From an uncultured Lachnospiraceae bacterium (GTDB taxonomy: Bacteria; Bacillota; Clostridia; Lachnospirales; Lachnospiraceae), in the NCBI GenBank assembly GCA_902496125.1, contig CABUZU010000086.1, positions 1-8,176 of the forward strand: a DNA stretch of 8,176 bases, in the 5' to 3' direction. Positions 1 through 6,500 of the stretch are shown here, in pieces (positions within the stretch are counted from its first letter, which is position 1; each line of letters starts with the position of its first letter). Under the pieces are notes generated by a model. It made no database searches. It was given only the letters and a program-made list of their open reading frames with translations, and was not told the origin of the DNA. A program made the translations under genes and the position numbers.

Positions 1-2789
1 ACACGACCTCGAAGCTGATAAAGCTGCGATAAACCAAATCTATCAGAATCTTGAATAATTATTGTATTTACATTTGAAATATCTAGACCAGTTTCAATAA
101 TCGTTGTCGATACTAATACATCAATCTCACCGTTAATAAAAGACATCATGATTTTTTCTAGTGTTCGCTCAGACATCTTTCCATGAGCAAATGCAACGGT
201 AGCATCTGGTACCATCATCTGCACCTGTGCTGTTACCTCTTCAATATCTTTGACTCGATTACTTACATAATAAACTTGACCACCTCTTGCAAGTTCTCTA
301 TTAATCGCTTCTCGAATTAATTCGGTATCATATTCCATAACGTAGGTTTGAATCGGTACACGGTCAAGCGGTGCCTCTTCTAACACACTCATATCACGGA
401 TTCCAATCATACTCATATGAAGCGTTCTAGGAATCGGCGTTGCAGTTAGCGTTAATACATCGACATTCTCCTTTAAATGCTTAATCTTTTCCTTATGAGT
501 CACACCAAATCTCTGCTCTTCATCTACAATTAAAAGTCCTAGATCTTTAAATACAACATCCTTAGATAATACTCGATGCGTTCCAATAACAATATCCACA
601 AGACCCTTCTTTAAATCGGATAGCGTATGCTTAATCTGAGCTGGTGTTCGAAAACGAGATAACAATTCAATTCGTACCGGATAATTTGCCATTCTTTGAA
701 CAAAAGTATTGTAATGCTGTTGAGCAAGAATTGTTGTTGGTACAAGGTAAACCACCTGCTTACTATCTTGAACTGCCTTAAAGGCTGCACGAATAGCAAC
801 CTCTGTCTTACCAAATCCAACATCTCCACAAACTAAGCGGTCCATGATTTTTGTGCTTTCCATATCTTGCTTTGTCGCTTCAATTGCTGCTAATTGGTCA
901 TCCGTTTCCTCATAAGGAAAGAGTTCTTCAAATTCCTTCTGCCAAATCGTATCTTTTGAATATTGATATCCTTTTTTATTTTGTCTTGCTGCATAGAGTT
1001 CTACAAGCTCTTTTGCAATATTTTGTACAGAATTTCGTACCTTTTTCTTTGTCTGGCTCCATTCCTTACTACCTAAACTATTTAATTTCGGTGCTCTAGT
1101 TCCTTCACCTTTTGAATACTTTTGAATTAAATCTAATTGAGTAACTGGAACATATAAGTTACCCCCATCTCCATATTCAATCTTTAGGTAGTCCTTTACC
1201 ATTCCTTGTACATCAACTTGCTCTACGCCTTTATAAATCCCTAGTCCATGATTCTCATGAATAACATAATCGCCAATCGTAACATCGGTAAACTTGCGAA
1301 TCGGTGCACCTTCTGACGTATGCTTTTTACGCTTTCTAGTTTTCTTACGTCCAAACAAATCGCCCTCTGTCATAACGATGGTTCGGACATTGGCATACTC
1401 AAATCCTTTTGAGAGATTTCCTACAATAATTAAAATCTTACCAGGCTCTACTTCTACATTCGAGTCGATATTAAAACTTGCAGGTAATTGATAATTTAAG
1501 AATAATTCTTTTGCAAGTCGTTCGCCCTTCGTCCTAGAAGGTGTCATCATTATCACACGATATTTTCGATTACAAAAATCTCTAAGGTCAGTGACTAATT
1601 CTTCCACATGTTCTTGATAAGAACTTACACTTTTTGATAACAGGGTAAATCGTCCCTCTAACGGAATCCATGAATCTTTTTGTTCAAGCATTGCTAACCC
1701 AAGATAATGGTATTTTGATACTTTATATAAAAAATCCTTCTCAGTATCTAAAATTTCCATCTGTCTTGGTAAAATATATCCCTTTTCTAGACGCATCTTC
1801 ATACTTTCCGTAAACTCTACTTCTACTGCATGAAGTTTTTCTTTCAGTCTTGAAATTTCATCTAAAATAACACAACTATTTTTCGAAAGGTATTCTAAGA
1901 TTGATACGGTATTTTTACAAAAATACTGAATATAGCTATCAATTCCACTTGCAAACAATCCTTCCTTTAATTCTTCAATTAATGCACTGACTGTCGATTT
2001 GATTCGATAAGCTTCTTCGGTCTTATTTTGCTTTTGTAATGATTTCTCATATTCCTTACATTCTTTTTCTAGCTTATTAATTCCATCAAATAATGTATTT
2101 TCATCATCTAAAACAACCTCAGTTGCTGAATGAATGGTAAACTCTTCTTCATTATCAATCGAACGCTGACTCTCACAGTCAAACGAACGAATCGAATCAA
2201 TTTCATCATCCCATAATTCAATACGCACTGGATTGACTTCGGTTAATGAAAAGATATCAATAATTCCACCACGAATAGAAAACTGTCCTGCTGCTACGAC
2301 TTGACTCGTTCTTTCGTATCCCATTAATATCAACTTCCTAGATAATTGATTTAGATGAAGAACATCACCAACCTTTAAGGTACAAGTTGACTTTTTCATT
2401 TGCTCTGGTGGCAAAAGAGGATTTAAGCAAGCATCAATCGTTGTAACAATCGTGCAATGTTCATTTTCTAATAAGCTTGATAGTGCTAAGATACGCTCCC
2501 TTGCAAGTAGATTTCCATGAATATCTGCACTAAAGAACAAAAAATCCTTCGGTGGAAAATACAAGGTCTGTTCATCAAAATTTTTATATTCTTCGACTAA
2601 TTGCTTCGCACGAATTTCATCGGCCGTAATAATTAATTTACAATCAAAATCTGAGCATAAGCTTTGAATCAAATGTGCTTTCGCTCCATCAATACAACCA
2701 AAGACTGCTGTCTTTCCAGTTTTTCTTAAAGACTGTTCAATCGCTCCATACTCTTTTTCTTCTTTTAAAAAATTATAGAAATTGGACAC
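1..2789 (-). CDS. mfd: Transcription-repair coupling factor Mfd, C-terminus cut by window edge
   Basis: Mfd is a cytoplasmic DNA translocase that binds RNA polymerase stalled at DNA damage, pushes it off and recruits UvrA. Only the first 929 codons are present; the family is usually about 1150-1180 residues. Seen in the translation: a UvrB-like N-terminal half without an ATP site (includes FSIRGGIIDIF); an RNA-polymerase-interacting CarD-like domain beginning GDYVIHENHGLGIYKG at about residue 506; Walker A GDVGFGKT at 655-662; DEEQ box at 756-759; LTATPIPRTL at 781-790; and the start of motif VI, QLRGR at 925-929, where the window ends. The missing part should hold the rest of the translocase core, the TRG motif and the UvrA-mimicking C-terminal domain. 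The reading frame is open throughout, and the start and three motif checkpoints agree in phase. The start is GTG, 2 bases after the pth stop, with its SD inside pth, which suggests translational coupling. Identity is certain from the motifs. Confidence 0.97.
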   Translation of the reverse strand, partial: MSNFYNFLKEEKEYGAIEQSLRKTGKTAVFGCIDGAKAHLIQSLCSDFDCKLIITADEIRAKQLVEEYKNFDEQTLYFPPKDFLFFSADIHGNLLARERILALSSLLENEHCTIVTTIDACLNPLLPPEQMKKSTCTLKVGDVLHLNQLSRKLILMGYERTSQVVAAGQFSIRGGIIDIFSLTEVNPVRIELWDDEIDSIRSFDCESQRSIDNEEEFTIHSATEVVLDDENTLFDGINKLEKECKEYEKSLQKQNKTEEAYRIKSTVSALIEELKEGLFASGIDSYIQYFCKNTVSILEYLSKNSCVILDEISRLKEKLHAVEVEFTESMKMRLEKGYILPRQMEILDTEKDFLYKVSKYHYLGLAMLEQKDSWIPLEGRFTLLSKSVSSYQEHVEELVTDLRDFCNRKYRVIMMTPSRTKGERLAKELFLNYQLPASFNIDSNVEVEPGKILIIVGNLSKGFEYANVRTIVMTEGDLFGRKKTRKRKKHTSEGAPIRKFTDVTIGDYVIHENHGLGIYKGVEQVDVQGMVKDYLKIEYGDGGNLYVPVTQLDLIQKYSKGEGTRAPKLNSLGSKEWSQTKKKVRNSVQNIAKELVELYAARQNKKGYQYSKDTIWQKEFEELFPYEETDDQLAAIEATKQDMESTKIMDRLVCGDVGFGKTEVAIRAAFKAVQDSKQVVYLVPTTILAQQHYNTFVQRMANYPVRIELLSRFRTPAQIKHTLSDLKKGLVDIVIGTHRVLSKDVVFKDLGLLIVDEEQRFGVTHKEKIKHLKENVDVLTLTATPIPRTLHMSMIGIRDMSVLEEAPLDRVPIQTYVMEYDTELIREAINRELARGGQVYYVSNRVKDIEEVTAQVQMMVPDATVAFAHGKMSERTLEKIMMSFINGEIDVLVSTTIIETGLDISNVNTIIIQDSDRFGLSQLYQLRGR

Positions 2790-2791
2790 GA

Positions 2792-3364
2792 TTACACCTC
2801 TTTTTTCTTTTTATTAAACTCATTCATTGCCTTATCAATGTCTTGTTCTAATATCATCTCCATTGCATCTGCTGCAAGTTCAATTCCCTCTTTAATATGA
2901 AGTTTATCCTCTCCATGAAAATGACCAAGTACATGGTCAATTAAGTCTCCAGGCTTTGCCTGACCAACTCCTACTTTAATTCGTGGAAACTCAGTCGTTC
3001 CTAGATGTGCGATAATGCTTTTAATTCCATTGTGACCGCCAGCACTGCCTTTTTTACGAATACGAATCTGACCAACATCAAGACTGATATCATCAAAAAT
3101 AACATAAACATCCTCTGGGTCAATTCGGTAATAACTAGCGATTGCTCCAACACTTTCTCCACTTAAATTCATAAAGGTCTGTGGCTTTACTAGTAACACT
3201 GGTACACCACCTATCATTCCTTTACCTGTTAATGCCTTGTGTTGTGATTTATCTATACTAATACCATGACGATTTGCTAATTCATCGATAACATCAAAAC
3301 CCATATTGTGTCTTGTATGAGCGTATTTTTGTCCTGGATTTCCAAGACCTGCTATTACTATCAT
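2792..3364 (-). CDS. pth: Peptidyl-tRNA hydrolase Pth
   Basis: Pth cleaves the ester bond of peptidyl-tRNAs that drop off the ribosome, freeing tRNA for reuse; it is a soluble, usually essential enzyme. The 190-residue product has the usual family length. Key residues visible: GLGNPG at 6-11 with N9, the catalytic histidine H19 in HTRHNMGF, N66 in QTFMNLSG, D92 in the FDD segment, and GSAGGHNG at 106-113 with N112. These correspond to E. coli N10, H20, N68, D93 and N114. The ATG is preceded by AGGAGG (3370-3375) at 5 bases. It is the first gene of a pth-mfd unit, a pairing common in Firmicutes, and has its own promoter at 3444-3472. The C-terminus is lysine-rich (KKKKKEV), giving a run of A's in the mRNA just before the mfd SD. 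Nothing suggests loss of function. Confidence 0.98.
   Translation of the reverse strand: MIVIAGLGNPGQKYAHTRHNMGFDVIDELANRHGISIDKSQHKALTGKGMIGGVPVLLVKPQTFMNLSGESVGAIASYYRIDPEDVYVIFDDISLDVGQIRIRKKGSAGGHNGIKSIIAHLGTTEFPRIKVGVGQAKPGDLIDHVLGHFHGEDKLHIKEGIELAADAMEMILEQDIDKAMNEFNKKKKEV
2795..2800 (-). promoter_or_regulatory. SD of mfd, embedded in the end of pth
   Basis: Read on the minus strand this is GAGGTG, a full match to the 16S anti-SD extension, 5 bases before the GTG at 2789-2787. It lies in the last two sense codons of pth. It supports the GTG start and the coupling of mfd translation to pth. Confidence 0.8.
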
Positions 3365-3410
3365 ATATTCCTCCTATTTTAATTTACTTAATTTTTTACA
3401 CGCAGAATGA

Positions 3411-3432
3411 GCCGGTAAAAAGCTCTACCGAC
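3411..3432 (-). other. Hairpin in the 5' leader of pth-mfd mRNA
   Basis: On the minus strand GTCGGTA (3432-3426) can pair with TACCGGC (3417-3411): seven pairs including one G-T, around an 8-base loop. It would lie about 5 bases from the predicted transcript start. No T run follows, so it is not an intrinsic terminator. An mRNA-stabilising 5' stem or a chance fold are both possible. Confidence 0.4.
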
Positions 3433-3443
3433 TTACTAGTATT

Positions 3444-3472
3444 ATTCTAACAAGATATTTTAACCATGTCAA
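3444..3472 (-). promoter_or_regulatory. Sigma-A-type promoter of pth-mfd
   Basis: On the minus strand TTGACA (3472-3467, perfect -35) is followed by a 17-base spacer and TAGAAT (3449-3444, one mismatch to the consensus -10). Transcription should start near 3437, giving a leader of about 73 bases before the pth ATG. Confidence 0.85.
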
Positions 3473-3492
3473 TTTTTTATTTTTATTAATGA

Positions 3493-3521
3493 TTGTAAAT
3501 ATTCTACAAATACGATATAAT
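3493..3521 (+). promoter_or_regulatory. Sigma-A-type promoter of the DUF2284 gene
   Basis: TTGTAA (3493-3498) is separated by 17 bases from a perfect TATAAT (3516-3521). The start is expected near 3528, giving a leader of roughly 29 bases that contains the SD GAGAGGG (3541-3547). Its -35 lies only 20 bases from the divergent pth -35. Confidence 0.85.
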
Positions 3522-3556
3522 TATTTTACAACAAACGAAAGAGAGGGATTCTTACT

Positions 3557-4096
3557 ATGGTAAATTATGACGAATTAAAAGACTTAGCACTTTCTTGTGG
3601 TTTTTCTCATGTAGGAGAACTAGATGTCTCTACAATTATGTTACATACCGAAGTCCGTGAAGCTTGTGCAGCAGACAAATGCCATGCTTATAACAAAAAC
3701 TGGGTCTGTCCACCAGCCTGTGGAACACTTGAAGAATGTGGTCAAAAAATCAATGCTTACAAAAAAGGTCTCATTTTGCAGACAACAGGAGAACTTGAGG
3801 ATTCTTTTGATTTTGAGACAATGGACCAACTTTCTACAGACCATGCAAAAACCATGCATAAGTTCTCTGATGAACTTAAAAAACTCTATCCAAATGCATT
3901 AATTCTTGGCGATGGTGCTTGCAAACGTTGCAAGACCTGTACCTATCCTGATGCTCCATGTCGCTTCCCTGAAAGACAGTCCTCTGCAATGGAAGCTTTT
4001 GGAATGGTAGTTAGTGAAGTCTGTATGAAAAATGATATGAAATACTATTATGGACCTGGAACTCTTACTTATGTAGGTTGTGTATTAGTTGAGTAA
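3557..4096 (+). CDS. DUF2284-type cysteine-rich putative metal-binding protein
   Basis: The 179-residue product has the layout of the DUF2284 family of predicted metal-binding proteins, whose biochemical role is not established. There is no signal peptide or membrane segment, so it should be cytoplasmic. Cysteines cluster in two blocks: C37, C42, C51, C55 and C61 (around WVCPPACGTLEEC), and C122, C125, C128 and C135 (GACKRCKTCTYPDAPCRFP). Further cysteines are C14, C156 and C175. The second block, CxxCxxC then C six residues on, looks like an iron-sulfur cluster or zinc site; which metal cannot be told from sequence. The C-terminal part ends in a glycine/tyrosine-rich stretch (YYYGPGTLTYVGC). 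SD GAGAGGG sits 9 bases before the ATG. The gene is monocistronic, with its own promoter and a hairpin after the stop. Family recognition is from the motif pattern; no function is claimed. Confidence 0.88.
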   Translation: MVNYDELKDLALSCGFSHVGELDVSTIMLHTEVREACAADKCHAYNKNWVCPPACGTLEECGQKINAYKKGLILQTTGELEDSFDFETMDQLSTDHAKTMHKFSDELKKLYPNALILGDGACKRCKTCTYPDAPCRFPERQSSAMEAFGMVVSEVCMKNDMKYYYGPGTLTYVGCVLVE

Positions 4097-4103
4097 TACA
4101 ACA

Positions 4104-4128
4104 GGGAAGCCTTATGATAAGACTTCCC
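4104..4128 (+). terminator. Hairpin at the convergence of the DUF2284 and phosphatase genes
   Basis: GGGAAG (4104-4109) pairs with CTTCCC (4123-4128). Above one C/A mismatch, CTTA pairs with TAAG around a 3-base loop. It begins 7 bases after the DUF2284 stop. On the plus strand it is followed by the moderately T-rich TTCTTAATTCTT, a fair terminator; on the minus strand the tail TGTTGTATT is weaker. It may act in both directions. The phosphatase stop codon (4112-4114) lies in its apical part. Confidence 0.6.
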
Positions 4129-4768
4129 TTCTTAATTCTTCTGCACTATCTACAATTACCTTCGCTCCTAGTTCTTCTAAATATTCTCTATTTCGAAATC
4201 CCCAAGATACTAAAATCGCATCCATTCCAGAATTTCTAGCCGTTTCAATATCCACCTCAGAATCTCCAATATAGACAGACTCTTCTGGCTTACTCTCTAA
4301 TTCTTCTAAAGCCTTATAAACCATCTGTGGTGCTGGTTTTTTTTGTATGCCTGCTGCCTCGTTTTCTCCAATTGCAATCGGAATAATTCCAGTAAAATAT
4401 ATTTTTTGCAATTCTTTCACTGCAAAATCTGCCTTATTCGATACAATTGCCGTTTTTACTCCATTTTTTTGCAAAGACTTTAACATTTCTAAAATTCCAT
4501 CATAAGGCTTTGTCTTAACCTGACAATGTGTTTTATAATACTCTTTAAAAATTTCTAATGCCTTTTTTGTCGTTTCTTCACTCGCTCCACTAGCCGAGCG
4601 CTTTATTAACATTGCAATTCCATTACCTGCAAAAGAGCGAACCTCATCAAGGGTTCGCTCTTTTAGGGCACAAGCTCTCATTGCATAGTTTACAGAATCT
4701 TTTAAATCTTCTAGTGTATTTAATAAAGTTCCATCTAAATCAAAAATTGCTGTGCGATATTTACTCAT
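4112..4768 (-). CDS. HAD-family phosphatase, phosphoglycolate phosphatase (Gph/PGP) type
   Basis: A soluble HAD-superfamily hydrolase of 218 residues. Motifs, numbered from the preferred start: FDLDGTLLNT with nucleophile D10 and acid/base D12; motif II S110 in AIVSNK; motif III lysine K144 in QKKPAP; motif IV GDSEVD with D169 and D173. The helical cap between motifs I and II (about 20-90) is the C1 type seen in phosphoglycolate phosphatases, pyrophosphatase PpaX and beta-phosphoglucomutases. The phosphatase signature is clear, but the natural substrate cannot be fixed: phosphoglycolate, pyrophosphate or another small phosphate ester. An upstream in-frame ATG at 4792 would add eight residues (MWKPRINK), overlap the ABC-F gene and lack an SD; the ATG at 4768 has GAGG 9 bases before it, and translation then begins with the usual few residues before motif I. 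It is cotranscribed behind the ABC-F gene with a 4-base gap. Confidence 0.92.
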   Translation of the reverse strand: MSKYRTAIFDLDGTLLNTLEDLKDSVNYAMRACALKERTLDEVRSFAGNGIAMLIKRSASGASEETTKKALEIFKEYYKTHCQVKTKPYDGILEMLKSLQKNGVKTAIVSNKADFAVKELQKIYFTGIIPIAIGENEAAGIQKKPAPQMVYKALEELESKPEESVYIGDSEVDIETARNSGMDAILVSWGFRNREYLEELGAKVIVDSAEELRREVLS

Positions 4769-4772
4769 TTTA

Positions 4773-6404
4773 TTAATCCTCGGTTTCCACATTTACTGTG
4801 TTTACTTGTCTCTTACGAATTTCTACATCACTTTCAAGATATTCGTCATAAGTTGTAATCTTATCGATAAGACCGCCATCGGTAATTTCCATAATACGAT
4901 TTGCTGTAGTCTGTACAAACTGATGGTCATGACAAGAGAATAAGATTACACCTGGGAATTTAATTAATGCATTGTTTAATGAAGTAATAGACTCCATATC
5001 TAAGTGGTTGGTAGGTTCATCAATAATTAATACATTTGATGCCTGAATCATCATCATAGAAAGCTGACAACGTACTCTTTCACCACCGGATAATACGCTT
5101 AATTTCTTCATACCTGCATCACCTGGGAACAGCATTCTTCCTAAGAAACCACGTACATAAGTTGGGTCCTTAATTGCAGAATACTGAGTTAACCAATCTG
5201 TAATTGTCTGGTCTGAATCAAAGATATAGGTGTTATCCTTAGCAAAATAAGACTGTGAAGTGGTAATACCCCATTTATAAGAACCAGAATCTGGTTCCAT
5301 CTCTCCTGCTAAAATCTGGAATAAAGTAGTCTTTGCAAGTTCATTAGAACCTACGAAAGCAACCTTATCTTCTCTACCTAAAATAAAGGAGATATTGTCT
5401 AATACTTTTACTCCATCAATTGTCTTACTAAGATTTTCTACAACTAATACTTCATTACCGATTTCTCTTTCTGGACGGAAATCAATATATGGATATTTAC
5501 GACTTGATGGACGAATTTCATCAAGCTGAATCTTCTCTAATGCCTTCTTTCTAGAAGTAGCCTGTTTTGATTTCGAAGCATTTGCACTAAATCTTTGAAT
5601 GAAGTCTTGTAATTCCTTAATCTTTTCTTCTTTCTTCTTGTTTGCTTCTTTCATCTGCTTAATCATAAGCTGGCTAGATTCATACCAGAAGTCATAGTTA
5701 CCAGCATAAAGCTGAATCTTTGCATAATCGATATCTGCAATATGTGTACATACTTTATTTAAGAAGTAACGGTCATGAGATACTACGATAACGGTATTTT
5801 CAAAGTTAATTAAGAACTCTTCTAACCATGCAATTGCATCTAAGTCTAAATGGTTGGTAGGTTCGTCAAGTAATAAGATATCTGGGTTACCAAATAATGC
5901 TTGAGCTAGTAATACCTTTACCTTTAAGCTACCATCTAAATCCTTCATTAAATTATAGTGGTACTGAGTATCAACACCTAAACCATTTAATAACATTGCT
6001 GCATCGGATTCTGCTTCCCAACCATTCATTGTTGCAAATTCGCCTTCTAATTCCGCAGCCTTTAAACCATCTTCTTCTGAGAAATCTGGTTTCATATAAA
6101 TAGCATCTTTTTCTTTCATAATCTCATATAAACGAGCATTACCCATAATTACAGTATCTAAAACTGTATATTCATCATATTTAAAGTGGTCCTGCTGTAA
6201 GAAAGATAGACGCTGTCCAGGAGTAATGGTTACATCTCCCTTACTTGGTTCTAACTGACCTGATAAAATTTTTAAGAAGGTTGATTTACCTGCTCCATTG
6301 GCACCAATTAAACCATAGCAGTTTCCTTCTGTAAATTTAATATTAACATCTTCAAATAATGCCTTTTTGCCGATTCTTAAAGTTACATTATTAGCACTAA
6401 TCAT
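4773..6404 (-). CDS. ABC-F family ATPase, YbiT type
   Basis: A 543-residue soluble protein with two ABC ATPase domains and no membrane segments. ABC-F proteins bind the ribosomal E site and act on translation; some give antibiotic resistance. Domain 1 (about 1-240): Walker A GANGAGKST at 34-42, a degenerate signature DLDGSLKVK at 155-163, Walker B and catalytic glutamate DILLLDE at 175-181, switch H210. The charged coiled-coil linker (about 241-310) contains RFSANASKSKQATSR at 271-285, a stretch shared with E. coli YbiT as I recall it. Domain 2 (about 318-525): degenerate Walker A GSNELAKTT at 352-360, canonical LSGGE at 438-442, VLIIDE at 458-463, H492. Length and motifs place it with YbiT rather than with the Vga/Lsa/OptrA resistance groups. 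SD GGAGGAAG (6413-6420) is 8 bases before the ATG. It has its own promoter upstream and is followed 4 bases later by the phosphatase gene. Confidence 0.93.
   Translation of the reverse strand: MISANNVTLRIGKKALFEDVNIKFTEGNCYGLIGANGAGKSTFLKILSGQLEPSKGDVTITPGQRLSFLQQDHFKYDEYTVLDTVIMGNARLYEIMKEKDAIYMKPDFSEEDGLKAAELEGEFATMNGWEAESDAAMLLNGLGVDTQYHYNLMKDLDGSLKVKVLLAQALFGNPDILLLDEPTNHLDLDAIAWLEEFLINFENTVIVVSHDRYFLNKVCTHIADIDYAKIQLYAGNYDFWYESSQLMIKQMKEANKKKEEKIKELQDFIQRFSANASKSKQATSRKKALEKIQLDEIRPSSRKYPYIDFRPEREIGNEVLVVENLSKTIDGVKVLDNISFILGREDKVAFVGSNELAKTTLFQILAGEMEPDSGSYKWGITTSQSYFAKDNTYIFDSDQTITDWLTQYSAIKDPTYVRGFLGRMLFPGDAGMKKLSVLSGGERVRCQLSMMMIQASNVLIIDEPTNHLDMESITSLNNALIKFPGVILFSCHDHQFVQTTANRIMEITDGGLIDKITTYDEYLESDVEIRKRQVNTVNVETED
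4778..4781 (-). promoter_or_regulatory. SD deciding the phosphatase start at 4768
   Basis: GAGG on the minus strand, in the last codons of the ABC-F gene, 9 bases before the ATG at 4768-4766. No comparable motif precedes the alternative ATG at 4792. Confidence 0.65.
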
Positions 6405-6463
6405 AAATTAATCTTCCTCCGATTTGGTAATCAATCATCAAAATTTCTGCATAAAACGTATTC

Positions 6464-6492
6464 ATTGTACAAGAAAAGATGATAGATTGCAA
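6464..6492 (-). promoter_or_regulatory. Sigma-A-type promoter of the ABC-F/phosphatase unit
   Basis: On the minus strand TTGCAA (6492-6487), a 17-base spacer, then TACAAT (6469-6464). The start is expected near 6457, giving a leader of about 53 bases. No terminator hairpin is visible between the kinase stop and the ABC-F gene, so read-through from the kinase is also possible. Confidence 0.7.
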
Positions 6493-6500
6493 GAGGTATT

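Noticed and set aside
611..829. Minus-strand 72-codon frame at 611-829
   Set aside because: It is an out-of-frame shadow of the mfd Walker A region, which reads clearly as Mfd in the other frame.
851..1491. Plus-strand open frames at 851-1099 and 1294-1491
   Set aside because: They lie antisense to conserved mfd domains (UvrB-to-translocase region), have no SD or recognisable motif and are shadows.
4769..4792. ATG at 4792 for the phosphatase, adding MWKPRINK
   Set aside because: No SD precedes it, it overlaps the ABC-F coding end, and the added residues precede the normal start of HAD motif I; the ATG at 4768 has GAGG at 9 bases.
4773..6404. Antibiotic-resistance ABC-F (Vga/Lsa/OptrA-like)
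   Set aside because: Motifs and linker match the YbiT housekeeping type, and no leader-peptide attenuator or mobile-element context is visible.
6405..6500. Terminator after the kinase gene
   Set aside because: I searched the gap by eye for a GC-rich hairpin with a T run and found none; only the ABC-F promoter and SD are supported.
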